Shown here: piece after piece, positions 32,578 through 40,935 of the stretch
Numbering within the stretch: position 1 is the stretch's first letter
Layout of the letters: each line of letters opens with the position of its first letter
Assembly: GCF_037076345.1 (NCBI RefSeq)
Contig: NZ_AP024702.1
Coordinates: 2,852,001 to 2,916,000 of the forward strand
Direction: 5' to 3'
Source of the DNA: Haloferula helveola
GTDB lineage: Bacteria; Verrucomicrobiota; Verrucomicrobiia; Verrucomicrobiales; Akkermansiaceae
DNA: 64,000 nucleotides
Notes under the pieces: model-generated
What the model saw: only the letters and a program-made list of their open reading frames with translations
Databases searched by the model: none
Told to the model about the DNA's origin: nothing
Made by a program: the position numbers and the translations under genes

Positions 32578-35500
32578 TCACTCCACGATCATTTCGCCCT
32601 GCATCAGGATCCAGTGTCCCGGGAAGGTGCAGACGAAGGGATAGCGCCCGGGTTTCTTGGGGGCGGTGAAGCGGAGGGTCTCCGATGACTCCGGTTCGAG
32701 GAGCTTGGTCGCGTGCAGGATGCGCGGGTCATCGGGGATGAAGTGCTTCGCCGCGCCGTCCGGCCGTTTCGCCATCTCGTTGCCGGCTTCGCCGATCTCC
32801 TGGACCGGGGTGCCGAGGTCGGCGATGACGAGGTTGTGCTGGGTGGCGTCGGGGTTCCGCAGGGTCAGCTTGACCGGCTTGCCGGCTCTCACGCTGAAGC
32901 TCTTCAGGGTGAAAAGAAGTCGCTCCGGCACGCAACCGATGACCACCGACTGGACTCCTGGCTGGGCATCGAAGGCCTTCTCCTCGGCTGTGAGCTCGAC
33001 CGCGCTGCCGCTGCCGCCTTTGCCGAGTCGCTTGAGTTTCGCGGTCACCGTGGCCTCCATCTCGGTGCCTTTCCAGTCGTTGACGAGGGCGGCGGAGGCG
33101 AAGGCGGTGCGGATGGCGTAGCTGAGGTGGGTGCCGGCGGGTTGGTCGAGGACCGGGAGCACCGCGGTCAGCGCGTCGCGCCCGCCGACGTGGCTGGCGG
33201 TGAGGACGGTTTCGCGACGGACGTGCTGCGACGGGTGGAGCGCGCCGGCGGCCAGCAGGCGGCGGGTTTCCTCGCTGCCGACATCCTCATGCCACGCGCG
33301 CAAGGTCTTCATCGCGGCAGCCGCGGCGAGGTGGTTGTCGGATGTGAGCAAAGACTCGAGCAGGGCCTTGTCGGGCGCGCCGATTCCTTCGGCCACCCAC
33401 AGCCCTTCGAGCCGGGCGTGGATGTTCCCGGTTTCGAGTCCGGCCAGCCAGCCCTTGAGCGCGGCCAGGACTTCCTCGTGATCGCGGGACCGCAGTTCGC
33501 GACGGCTCCACTGGCGGACATTTTTGTACGGGATCTTCAGTAGATCGAGCAGCTCGGCCACCGAGGCGCCATCGATCTCCCGGGGTTCGGCGAGTTCGAC
33601 ATCCTTCGGGACAATACGCCAGATCCGTCCGCTTTTCCGGTCGCGCCGGGGATCGCGCAGCGAGTACTGGGCATGGCCCTTCACCGGATTGTACCAGTCG
33701 CAGACATAGGCCGCGCCGCGCGGGCCGAATTGGAAATCGACCGGGATGAACGAGAGGTTTTTCGAGAAGATCAGGTCGGAAACGTATTCCTCGGCGAAGT
33801 GGTCTTCCTTCTCGATCCAGCGGTGGATCTCCACGCGGTTGGTCGGTTTGTAGCGCACCTTGATGAAGCCTCCCCGCATGGATTCCGGCCAGAAGAGGTA
33901 GTCGACGAAATCGTGGCCGCAGACACCGGAGTAGGCCTGCATGCCCTGAGCCGGGATGTGCTGCGCGGGATAGGGGGGATTGGTGGCGTGGAAGCTGTCG
34001 GCGAAGACAGGATGCGAGGCGACGTGATGCCCCCAATCATCGAACGCGACGCCCCACGGATTGGTGTTCCGGTAGCTGCCGAAAGTGGTGATCCGACGGG
34101 TGGCGGGTTCGAACTCGAACCACGCCGAGTTCTTCGCCCGGACCGGTCCGTAGGGCGTCTCGACCTGCGTGTTGTGGAAGATCGACTCGCGAAAGAGGAG
34201 CCTGCCGCTGGGGGTCCAGATGAAGTCGTGCAGCGAGTGGTGCGAGTCCTCGCAGCCGAATCCGGTGGCCACGATCTCGCGCTCGTCGGCCTTGCCGTCG
34301 CCATCGGTGTCGCGGAGGTGGGTGAGGTGCGGTTGCTCCGAGACATACACGCCGCCATTGCCGTCGAGGACGAAGGAAAGCGGGATGTGGAGATCGTCGG
34401 CGAAGGTCGAGCAACGGTCGGCTTTGCCGTCGGCGTCGGTGTCCTCGAGGATCACAATTTTGTCGCGCGGTTCCTGGCCGGGATAGAGATGCGGGTAAAC
34501 GACCGAGCAGGAGACCCACAGGCGGCCTTTTGCGTCCCAGCGCATCGCGATCGGGCAGGCGAGTTCGGGAAAGTCCTCTTCGGAGGCGAAGCAGTTCACC
34601 TCGAAACCAAGATCGGTCATGAACTCCTGCCGCTCTTCGGCGGGAGACAACCATTCGTTGGCGCCGCGGGCCAGCAGCACGTCGTCGAGAGCGGGAACCT
34701 TCGAGTCGTCGGGCTTGGTCGGAGTTCCTGCCGCGGTCTTCCAGATCGCCCGGTCCCGGTTGGCGGTCATCAGGTCGTAGTTCCGCATTGCCGGGAGGAA
34801 ATCGAGGTAGCCGTAGGTGCCGCTTCTACCACCGGTGTAGTAGAACGTGTTCAGCGGCCGGTAGCGGCGGAAGAACTGCGACGCCTTGTCGACCACCGAG
34901 GCGCGGAGATCTTCGTCAACCGCCGGGGCCTTCTTGCCGGTGAGGCCTTCGAACGTCGTCTTGGCGAAGATCTCGTGGCCGCCGGCGTTGAGGGCGTTGC
35001 CGTCGATCGTCATCCGGGACGCCGGATCGCCGAAGGCGGATGAGGTGGCGGTCAGCACGTCGACGTAGCCAACCTTGTGGCGGTCGGCCGCCGCACGCAG
35101 GGCGTCGGCGTAGAGTTTCAGGTTCGCGGCATTGCGGGTGGCGGCCTGCACTTCGGTGACGTCCTCGTTGGCGGCCGGCGACAGCAGCACGATCCGCGGG
35201 GCCGACTCGCCGTTGTAGGCTTGCGATTTCAGGCGGGAGAGGAAGGTGTCGAGACGCTTGCCGAACTCATCGACGCCTTCGGCTCCAGCGAACGATTCGT
35301 TGGAGCCGAACGCGGCGATGATCAGGTCGGTCTTGAAGTAGAGGAGGTGCTGGTCGAGGTCGCCGAAGTTGTCGGGGCGCGGCTGGAGGTCGACTTCATC
35401 GGCCGGCCACGACAGGTTGCGGATCCGCAATTCGCGGTCGGGAAAAGCCTGGTGCAGGAGGGTTTCGAGGTGGCCGTTGCGGCGTTCCGCATCGAGCAGC

Positions 35501-36684
35501 AGGTTGCCGATGAGCGCGATCCGCGTTCCCTTGGCCGGATCGATCGGCAGGGTGGTCGCGATCGGCTGGGCCTTTCCGGGGCGGGGGGATCCCTTCAGGG
35601 TGATCGCGTATTGTGCCAGCTCCGGATCCTTGTCGGGCGCCGCCCGGTCCAGCTTCTTGTTTTTCGCATCCTCCTTGGGGACGGCGGGCTTCGGCATGAT
35701 CGGGCTGTCCCAGCCTTCGAGTTGCTTCGGCTTCACCCCTTTCACATGCCCCTTCATCTTGAAGGTGGTCGGCTGGTAGGGACCGACGAGATCGATCGGC
35801 AGGTCCTTGCGGATTGCGTCCTCGAGACCGGCGGCCCAGAAGATGCCATTGATGACGAGGCGGCGGTAGTTGGGGTCGAGAATGTCTTCGGAAGCGCCCT
35901 GGGTGGTGTGGAACACGCGGTGCTGCTTGCCGTCGGCGGTCGAGTAGTAGCGCGTCCACGACGAAGCCACCGGCGGCTTCTTGGTGTCGGGTTCGGCCTT
36001 CGGGTCCATCGATACCAGCGGCTGCGATTTCGTCAGCACGGTGAAACCGTCGCGCGGCTCGCCGTTGTAGGCGCCGGCGTGGCAGAAGGCACCGTCGGCG
36101 ACGCCGCGGAGGATCGGGTGGTTCGTCTGCTCGGGAACCAGCAGGGTGCGGGTGCCCTGCTTGTGGTTCTGGCCGTAGTGACCGACCCACGTATTGCCGA
36201 GGATCTGGTGGCCGAAGCCGTTCTCGTAGCGTTTGACCTTCGAGCGGAAGTCATACTTCGCGTACTTCGCATTCGCCGGGATCTTGAAGGCGTGCGAGGC
36301 GGTGCGCATTCCGACGATCGGGCCGCCGCGGTTGAGATAGGCCTCGAAGTGAGCCATCTGCTCGGGCGACGGATTGAGGAAACGGGTGAAGATGACCATC
36401 AGGTCGGCATCGCCGAGCGCCTCGATGCCCTCGAGGTTCGAGGAACCGGCCTCGATGTGTCCTTTCGAATCGACGCCGAAGACGACCGTGCACTTGAAGC
36501 CGTGGTGCTTGGCAAGGATGCGGGCGAGGGCCGGGCAGGACTCTTCGGACCGATATTCATGGTCGCTCGCCAGGAAGACGATGTGCTTGCCGGCGCCAGG
36601 GCCTTCGGTGCCCTGATAGACGACCGGAGCGGCATTCAGCGGCACGAATGCCGCGGCGAGAATTGATAGGATCAGATGTTTCAT
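32578..36684 (-). CDS. Exported ThuA - SGNH - membrane-bound-dehydrogenase-like - HEAT - cupredoxin fusion
   Basis: 1368 residues with signal peptide MKHLILSILAAAFVPLNA. Order: ThuA-like domain (~20-295: HIVFLASDHEYRSEESCPALARIL, LMVIFTRFLNPSPEQMAHF, HPILRGVADGAFCHAG); SGNH-hydrolase-like domain (~380-600: TRIALIGNLLLDAERRNG, FKTDLIIAAFGSNESFAG, PRIVLLSPAANEDV); PVC dehydrogenase domain of the TIGR02604 type (~690-1040: MTDLGFEVNCFASEEDFPELACPIAMRWDAKGRLWVSC, SFVLDGNGGVYVSEQPHL, DTDGDGKADE, NTNPWGVAFDDWGHHVAS); HEAT-like repeats (~1060-1240); and a C-terminal cupredoxin with type-1 copper ligands (TQHNLVIADLGT, YPFVCTFPGHWILMQGEMIV). In most relatives a haem-c domain follows the HEAT part; here copper replaces it. 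The likely task is extracytoplasmic oxidation or hydrolysis of sugars with electron transfer to the copper centre (inference). Confidence 0.9.
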   Translation of the reverse strand: MKHLILSILAAAFVPLNAAPVVYQGTEGPGAGKHIVFLASDHEYRSEESCPALARILAKHHGFKCTVVFGVDSKGHIEAGSSNLEGIEALGDADLMVIFTRFLNPSPEQMAHFEAYLNRGGPIVGMRTASHAFKIPANAKYAKYDFRSKVKRYENGFGHQILGNTWVGHYGQNHKQGTRTLLVPEQTNHPILRGVADGAFCHAGAYNGEPRDGFTVLTKSQPLVSMDPKAEPDTKKPPVASSWTRYYSTADGKQHRVFHTTQGASEDILDPNYRRLVINGIFWAAGLEDAIRKDLPIDLVGPYQPTTFKMKGHVKGVKPKQLEGWDSPIMPKPAVPKEDAKNKKLDRAAPDKDPELAQYAITLKGSPRPGKAQPIATTLPIDPAKGTRIALIGNLLLDAERRNGHLETLLHQAFPDRELRIRNLSWPADEVDLQPRPDNFGDLDQHLLYFKTDLIIAAFGSNESFAGAEGVDEFGKRLDTFLSRLKSQAYNGESAPRIVLLSPAANEDVTEVQAATRNAANLKLYADALRAAADRHKVGYVDVLTATSSAFGDPASRMTIDGNALNAGGHEIFAKTTFEGLTGKKAPAVDEDLRASVVDKASQFFRRYRPLNTFYYTGGRSGTYGYLDFLPAMRNYDLMTANRDRAIWKTAAGTPTKPDDSKVPALDDVLLARGANEWLSPAEERQEFMTDLGFEVNCFASEEDFPELACPIAMRWDAKGRLWVSCSVVYPHLYPGQEPRDKIVILEDTDADGKADRCSTFADDLHIPLSFVLDGNGGVYVSEQPHLTHLRDTDGDGKADEREIVATGFGCEDSHHSLHDFIWTPSGRLLFRESIFHNTQVETPYGPVRAKNSAWFEFEPATRRITTFGSYRNTNPWGVAFDDWGHHVASHPVFADSFHATNPPYPAQHIPAQGMQAYSGVCGHDFVDYLFWPESMRGGFIKVRYKPTNRVEIHRWIEKEDHFAEEYVSDLIFSKNLSFIPVDFQFGPRGAAYVCDWYNPVKGHAQYSLRDPRRDRKSGRIWRIVPKDVELAEPREIDGASVAELLDLLKIPYKNVRQWSRRELRSRDHEEVLAALKGWLAGLETGNIHARLEGLWVAEGIGAPDKALLESLLTSDNHLAAAAAMKTLRAWHEDVGSEETRRLLAAGALHPSQHVRRETVLTASHVGGRDALTAVLPVLDQPAGTHLSYAIRTAFASAALVNDWKGTEMEATVTAKLKRLGKGGSGSAVELTAEEKAFDAQPGVQSVVIGCVPERLLFTLKSFSVRAGKPVKLTLRNPDATQHNLVIADLGTPVQEIGEAGNEMAKRPDGAAKHFIPDDPRILHATKLLEPESSETLRFTAPKKPGRYPFVCTFPGHWILMQGEMIVE

Positions 36685-36712
36685 GGAAAGGTCGTGAGGG
36701 TCAGGTCTGGGT

Positions 36713-37543
36713 TTACTTGGAGGGGACGTCGGGGTTGATGGCGCGAATGGTCCGGCTGCCTTCGGCGCCGAATTCCAAAAGCCCGGGTAGATGGGTCACG
36801 CCTTCGGGGCCGTACTTCGAGCGCTCGAATCGCAGGATAAGGGAGGCGTCCGGGAGCTTTTCGATCTTTGGCGGTATGGATGAGATCTGGCCGTCCTCCG
36901 AGTAGAAATAGGGATCGGGAAGCTTGGGGCTGCTGTCGTCCAGTGGCTCCAGCTTCAGTTCGATGAGCTTCGCGTCGATTGTGCTCAGGACACTCGCTTT
37001 CCAGCCTTCGAGCGCTTGCGGTCGGGAGGCACGGGCCTGCTCGAAGAGTTTCGCATGCTTCGGGCCCGGCTTCGCGTCCGCGCCGACGGGCAGGGTGAGC
37101 GAGAATGCTTCGTTGCCCGGGTGGCAGGCGTCGGCGCAGGCCATCCAGGCGATCTGGGCGTCGAGCGTGATCTCACTTCCGGCGATTTGGGCCGGGGGGG
37201 TGATCACCGCCGTGAGGAGGACATCGCGGGTGTAGCCGTGGGCAATGTGGCCCGCCATATCGACCTTCTCGGGGATCGGCCACTCGAGGGGACCGGCCGA
37301 GAAACCTTCCGGCAGCTTCCACTCGACGGTGGTCGGGTAGCCGACGACTCCCGGGCTTTTCCAGTAGCTGTGGAATTCGGGGAAGTGATGGATGTGGACG
37401 CCGACGGTGAAAGGCTTGCCGGGTTCGACAACCGACATTTCGGAGATCAACCGGAGCTTGGCACCTTCCTCTTTTTCCGCGGCGTGGGCGAAAGTGAGGC
37501 CTGCCGCCGTGAGGGCGAGAAGCATGGGGTTCGTAGCGGGCAT
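36713..37543 (-). CDS. DsbD-alpha-like secreted thiol-disulfide protein
   Basis: 276 residues with signal peptide MPATNPMLLALTAAGLTFAHA. The DsbD N-terminal domain is seen in VVEPGKPFTVGVHIHHFPEFHSYWKSPGVVGYPTTVEWKLPEGF, PIPEKVDMAGHIAHGYTRDVLLTAVI and ITLDAQIAWMACADACHPGNEAF; CADAC holds the two redox cysteines that take electrons from the membrane part of DsbD and pass them to periplasmic substrates. Here it is a stand-alone protein without the transmembrane or thioredoxin parts. It is the gene next to the cupredoxin fusion (28 bp gap), so it may serve copper or thiol maturation of that protein (inference). Confidence 0.82.
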   Translation of the reverse strand: MPATNPMLLALTAAGLTFAHAAEKEEGAKLRLISEMSVVEPGKPFTVGVHIHHFPEFHSYWKSPGVVGYPTTVEWKLPEGFSAGPLEWPIPEKVDMAGHIAHGYTRDVLLTAVITPPAQIAGSEITLDAQIAWMACADACHPGNEAFSLTLPVGADAKPGPKHAKLFEQARASRPQALEGWKASVLSTIDAKLIELKLEPLDDSSPKLPDPYFYSEDGQISSIPPKIEKLPDASLILRFERSKYGPEGVTHLPGLLEFGAEGSRTIRAINPDVPSK

Positions 37544-37627
37544 TGGGACGGCAGGATACGCGGATTTCGCCCCGATCCTAGCGCCGACGGCCTTTCTTGG
37601 CTGACAGAGGCGGGCGGTTGATGCGGT

Positions 37628-38092
37628 ATGGCCAGCGTGAACCTCCACCGACGCCAGTTCCTCGTTCTTCTCGGTGCGGCGGCCTGCCTGACCGCCACGA
37701 CAGCGCACGCGGCTCCGAAGAAGAAAAAGAAGAACCAGAAGAAGCCGCTGACGAAGCCCGGCCACGCCGCCGAGCTTCCCACGGTGCAGTGGGTGCGCGG
37801 CAACCGTTTCAAAGTCGGCAAGAAGACCTACGTGTTGAGCGATTTCGCCGATGTGATCGTCAATGGCGAGGAGGCGAAGATCAGTGACCTGAAGCCCGGC
37901 ATGCAGGCGATGGTGACCGGCAGCCTGAAGGAAGCCGGCGATACGTCCGCGGATTCGCTCTACAAGGCGACACGGGTGGTGGCTCGCCGCGACAACAATC
38001 TGGAGAAGAAGGCGCAGGAGGAAGCCCGCAAGCTGCGGGAGCAGCTGAAGAAGCAGAACCAGCGCAACAACAAGTCGAACAAGTCCAAGTAG
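37628..38092 (+). CDS. Small exported basic protein with possible OB-fold domain
   Basis: 154 residues. The leader HRRQFLVLLGAAACLTATTAHA is twin-arginine-like. Then follows KKKKKNQKKPLTKPG, then a compact domain (about 50-110: LPTVQWVRGNRFKVGKKTYVLSDFADVIVNGEEAKISDLKPGMQAMVTGSL), which has the look of the small beta-barrel DUF5666-type proteins ('LKPGMxxxVxG'). The C-terminal 40 residues are Lys/Glu/Asn-rich (KKQNQRNNKSNKSK) and probably coiled or disordered. Function unknown; nucleic-acid or surface-polymer binding is conceivable because of the charge. Confidence 0.7.
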   Translation: MASVNLHRRQFLVLLGAAACLTATTAHAAPKKKKKNQKKPLTKPGHAAELPTVQWVRGNRFKVGKKTYVLSDFADVIVNGEEAKISDLKPGMQAMVTGSLKEAGDTSADSLYKATRVVARRDNNLEKKAQEEARKLREQLKKQNQRNNKSNKSK

Positions 38093-38099
38093 GACGGCT

Positions 38100-39572
38100 T
38101 CAGCGGCGCTGTTCGCGCCAATCGAGGAAGGCGCCACCAAGGTGAACGAGCGTGTCTCCCGCGGTGCAGCTTTCCTCGCTCTGGCCCCCGTGCGAGATCG
38201 CCCTCTCGGCGCTTCGACCGCATAGCCACGCTCCCAGCATGGCGGCATCGGCCGATGCATGACCTGCCGCCAGCAGTGCGCCGCAAACACCCGCGAGCAC
38301 GTCGCCTTGGCCGCCGCTGGCCATACCCGCATGGCCGGTCGGGTTGAAGCGCAGGTCTCCGCTTTCGGCCGCAACGATCGTGCGCGCGCCCTTGAGCAGC
38401 AGCGTGCACGGGTGGCGGTCGACGAAACGGGCCACCGCATCGGCCCGTGGCAATCCGGCGAGGTCCGGGGCGAGGCGCGCGAACTCGCCGGGGTGGGGCG
38501 TGATCAAATGGTTCGGGCGCAGTGCGTCGACCTTGCCATGGGCGGCAAGCAGGTTGAGGGCGTCGGCATCGAGCACGGTCGGGCGATCATCCGCGGCCAG
38601 ACGCTCGAGAAACTGCTCGATCTGAGGTGGAGTCAGCGTGCCGAGGCCCGGGCCGATGACCCGGGCGTCCGCCGCGAAGTCGAAGGCCGCTTCGATCCGC
38701 CGTGAAACGTGCCGCACCATGATTTCCGGAGTCGGCCGGGCGAGGTTGTCGGGATCGAGAAAGAGCGTCACGAGGCCGGCGCCGCCGCGCAGCCCTCCGG
38801 TCGCACAAAGCTCGGCCGCCCCGCTCATGCCGGGCGATCCGGCAAGCACGGCCACCCGGCCGGCGTTGCCTTTGTGGAAGTCGTGGGGTCGCGGAGGCAG
38901 GAGATCGGGAAAGTTGGCGGGGCAGGTGATGCGCGGGCCGGTTCGATCGGGCGGAGGAAGTTCCGGGACGGGGACGAGATACAATCGGCCGCAGTGATTG
39001 GTTGCGGCATCGGCGAATAGCCCGCGCTTCGGCACGCCGATGGTCAGTGTCAGGTCCGCGACCACCGCGCCCTCGTACGGTTCGCCGCTGTCGGTATCGA
39101 TACCGCTCGGCAGGTCGATGGCCGCGACGATGGCGCCGCGGGTGGTGCGCAGCTCGTTCATCCCGGCGGCGAGTCCGGCAAGCGGCTCGCGCAGCGGTCC
39201 GCCGGCGCCGATTCCGAGCAGTCCGTCGAGCAGCAGCAGGGGACCGGGTCCGTCAGGAATCCCTGGCGACTCGCCGATCCCGAGGCGTCGCCCGCGCTGC
39301 CGGGTGAGGATGCTTCGTTCCGTCTCCGGGTGGCTTGGCCGGAAGGCGACCCTCCATCCGCACTTGCGGAGATGCTCCAGGACGACCAATGCGTCGCCGC
39401 CGTTGTTGCCCTTGCCGATGAAGGCGACCGCGGTTCCGGGAGTTGGAAAGGATTCGAGAACGAGACGGGCGATTCCCGCGCCCGCGGCGTCCATCAGGTC
39501 ACCGGCATCGACGCCGTCGCGAAACGCCGCTTCCTCGATGGCGCGCATTTCACCGGCCGTCACCCATCCCAT
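38100..39572 (-). CDS. nnr: Bifunctional NAD(P)H-hydrate repair enzyme (epimerase/dehydratase)
   Basis: 490 residues, the full length of the fused enzyme. N-terminal epimerase (YjeF_N, ~1-215): MRAIEEAAFRDGVDAGDLMDAAG, VAFIGKGNNGGDALVVLEHL, AAIDLPSGIDTDSGEP. C-terminal ADP-dependent dehydratase (carbohydrate-kinase-like, ~230-490): HKGNAGRVAVLAGSPGMSGAAELCATGGLRGGAGLVTL, VIGPGLGT, TVLDADALNLLA, HLITPHPGEFARL, LLKGARTIVA and GMASGGQGDVLAGVCGALLA. It repairs NADHX and NADPHX in the cytoplasm. It ends 7 bp from the convergent small basic protein. Confidence 0.95.
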   Translation of the reverse strand: MGWVTAGEMRAIEEAAFRDGVDAGDLMDAAGAGIARLVLESFPTPGTAVAFIGKGNNGGDALVVLEHLRKCGWRVAFRPSHPETERSILTRQRGRRLGIGESPGIPDGPGPLLLLDGLLGIGAGGPLREPLAGLAAGMNELRTTRGAIVAAIDLPSGIDTDSGEPYEGAVVADLTLTIGVPKRGLFADAATNHCGRLYLVPVPELPPPDRTGPRITCPANFPDLLPPRPHDFHKGNAGRVAVLAGSPGMSGAAELCATGGLRGGAGLVTLFLDPDNLARPTPEIMVRHVSRRIEAAFDFAADARVIGPGLGTLTPPQIEQFLERLAADDRPTVLDADALNLLAAHGKVDALRPNHLITPHPGEFARLAPDLAGLPRADAVARFVDRHPCTLLLKGARTIVAAESGDLRFNPTGHAGMASGGQGDVLAGVCGALLAAGHASADAAMLGAWLCGRSAERAISHGGQSEESCTAGDTLVHLGGAFLDWREQRR

Positions 39573-40241
39573 GCGGGAAGGCTAATCCCGATGGCGCGGC
39601 CTTTGGAATCGCAAAGGCATGGGTCGGCAATGGCAGCGTTCACAACGGACCGCGCGACTCCGATCGCGCACAGTCGGGCCCGTGGCTCCGGGGCGCGGTC
39701 GGAGCCGCGCGGTCCGTCTTGAGACAGGCCTGCGAACGGTTCGGTGGAAAGAAGACGCCGCTTCCCCGGTGGCGCGGCCTGTGGAATCGCAAAGGCATCG
39801 CGAAGCGGACCGCGCGAGCCCACTCGCGCCCCGGAGCATCGGCTACTCGACGAATTGACCCGAATTCTTCCGAGCGCGATGGATGGAACCGCAAAGACGC
39901 CAAGGCCGCGAAGGAAAGCACTCTAACCGGGCTTGGCGTCCTTTGCGCCTTGGCGGTGATTCGAAACGTCTCAGGGCACTTACGGGAACCGCTAGAAGAT
40001 GAGCCTGAGTCGTCGGCAGCGAGAAACTGACCACCGGCCCCTGTCCACTCATCGCCGGTCGCAAGCCACGGTAGGGCGTTTTCGCCCGTGGCTCCGGGGC
40101 GCGACTGGGGTCGCGCGGTCCACTGTGAGACAGGCCTGCGAACGGTTCGGCGGAAAGAAGAGGGCGAACCGACTCCGATCGCGCACAGTCGGGCCCTAGG
40201 CTCCGGGGCGCGGTCGGAGCCGCGCGGTCCGCTTCGCCCGA
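39573..40241. repeat. Gene-free mosaic of family C palindromes and duplicated segments
   Basis: No coding sequence is supported in these 669 bp. Palindromic units of family C occur at 39647-39715, 39805-39836 (one arm), about 40085-40126 (one arm pair), and about 40178-40235. Segments between are duplicated: gagacaggcctgcgaacgg starts at about 39720 and again at about 40128, followed in both by ttcggnggaaagaaga; gcggcct-t/g-tggaatcgcaaaggcat occurs near 39596 and 39774. A different inverted pair (aaccgcaaagacgccaagg near 39887, ccttggcggt near 39948) lies in the middle. It looks like repeated insertion and partial duplication of mobile palindromes. Confidence 0.75.
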
Positions 40242-40844
40242 CTAGCTCTTGCGGAAGCGCACGATGCCGTCGGCGATACCTTCGGCGAGTGCCTGGCGCC
40301 ACCATGCGGACTTCATCCGGGCGCGCTCTTGGGCATTGCTGACGAACCCGCACTCGACGAGGACCGCCGGGCAGGAGTTGTTGCGAATCACATAGTAGCG
40401 CGCGAACTTGGCGCCGCGGTTGGTGGTGCGCACCTTCCGCATCATGCCGGACTGGATGTAGGAGGCCAGCGGCTGGCTCTGCGCCGAGGTGTAGAAAGTC
40501 TCAAGGCCGGCGACGTGCTGCTTCCACGTGTAGTTGTAATGGATGCTGACGAAGATCGCGTTGCTGTATTTCTTGGTGATGCGCACGCGCTCGGGTAGCG
40601 AGATGAAGTAGTCGCTGCGGCGGGTCATCACGGTGCGGAAACCGCGCTTCTTCAGTTCGGTCTCCAGACGGGCGGCGGTGTCGAGGGCGAGGTGCTTCTC
40701 ATACACCAGTCCCCACTGGCCGCCCTTGTCGTGGCCGCCATGACCGGGGTCGATGACCACAGTGCGGAAATACTTCGCATGAGCCGGTGCGGTCACAACG
40801 AACGCCACGGCAAGGACCAGGGCTGCACGGATCAGGCTCTTCAT
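40242..40844 (-). CDS. N-acetylmuramoyl-L-alanine amidase (Amidase_3)
   Basis: 200 residues with signal peptide MKSLIRAALVLAVAFVVTAPAHA. Zinc ligands and catalytic residues are present: VVIDPGHGGHDKGG (His), YEKHLALDTAARLE (Glu), NAIFVSIHYNYTWKQHVAGLETFY (His) and PAVLVECGFVSNAQE (catalytic Glu). Standard size for the single-domain enzyme; it cleaves the amide bond between MurNAc and L-Ala in peptidoglycan, acting in cell separation. No AMIN or SPOR targeting domain. Its upstream gap (40845-40935) is AT-rich, with a 14-bp palindrome (ttttattaataaaa, 40873-40886), and probably holds its promoter. Confidence 0.93.
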   Translation of the reverse strand: MKSLIRAALVLAVAFVVTAPAHAKYFRTVVIDPGHGGHDKGGQWGLVYEKHLALDTAARLETELKKRGFRTVMTRRSDYFISLPERVRITKKYSNAIFVSIHYNYTWKQHVAGLETFYTSAQSQPLASYIQSGMMRKVRTTNRGAKFARYYVIRNNSCPAVLVECGFVSNAQERARMKSAWWRQALAEGIADGIVRFRKS

Positions 40845-40883
40845 GAATACTAAGGTGTTTCGAAATGTTTGGTTTTATTAATA

Positions 40884-40908
40884 AAATGCTTCCCGATGTA
40901 AAGCATTT
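40884..40908 (-). terminator. Possible terminator after the secreted protein gene
   Basis: AAATGCTT/AAGCATTT stem (8 bp) with a 9-nt loop, followed on the minus strand by TATTAATAAAA. The stem lies 28 bp past the stop of the gene at 40936-41805. The trailing U-tract is poor, so this is tentative. Confidence 0.4.
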
Positions 40909-40935
40909 CCCCGGCGGGCTGCGGATTTCCGCGCC

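Noticed and set aside
32549-32578. Hairpin gactggctttcg / cgaagagtcagtc between convergent genes
   Set aside because: Stem has a bulge and wobble pairs and there is no T-run on either side; too weak to call a terminator.
35077-36666. 529-residue plus-strand frame opposite the large fusion protein (also 33673-35043)
   Set aside because: Mirrors the coding frame of the multi-domain protein; Val/Arg/Glu-rich and without motifs.
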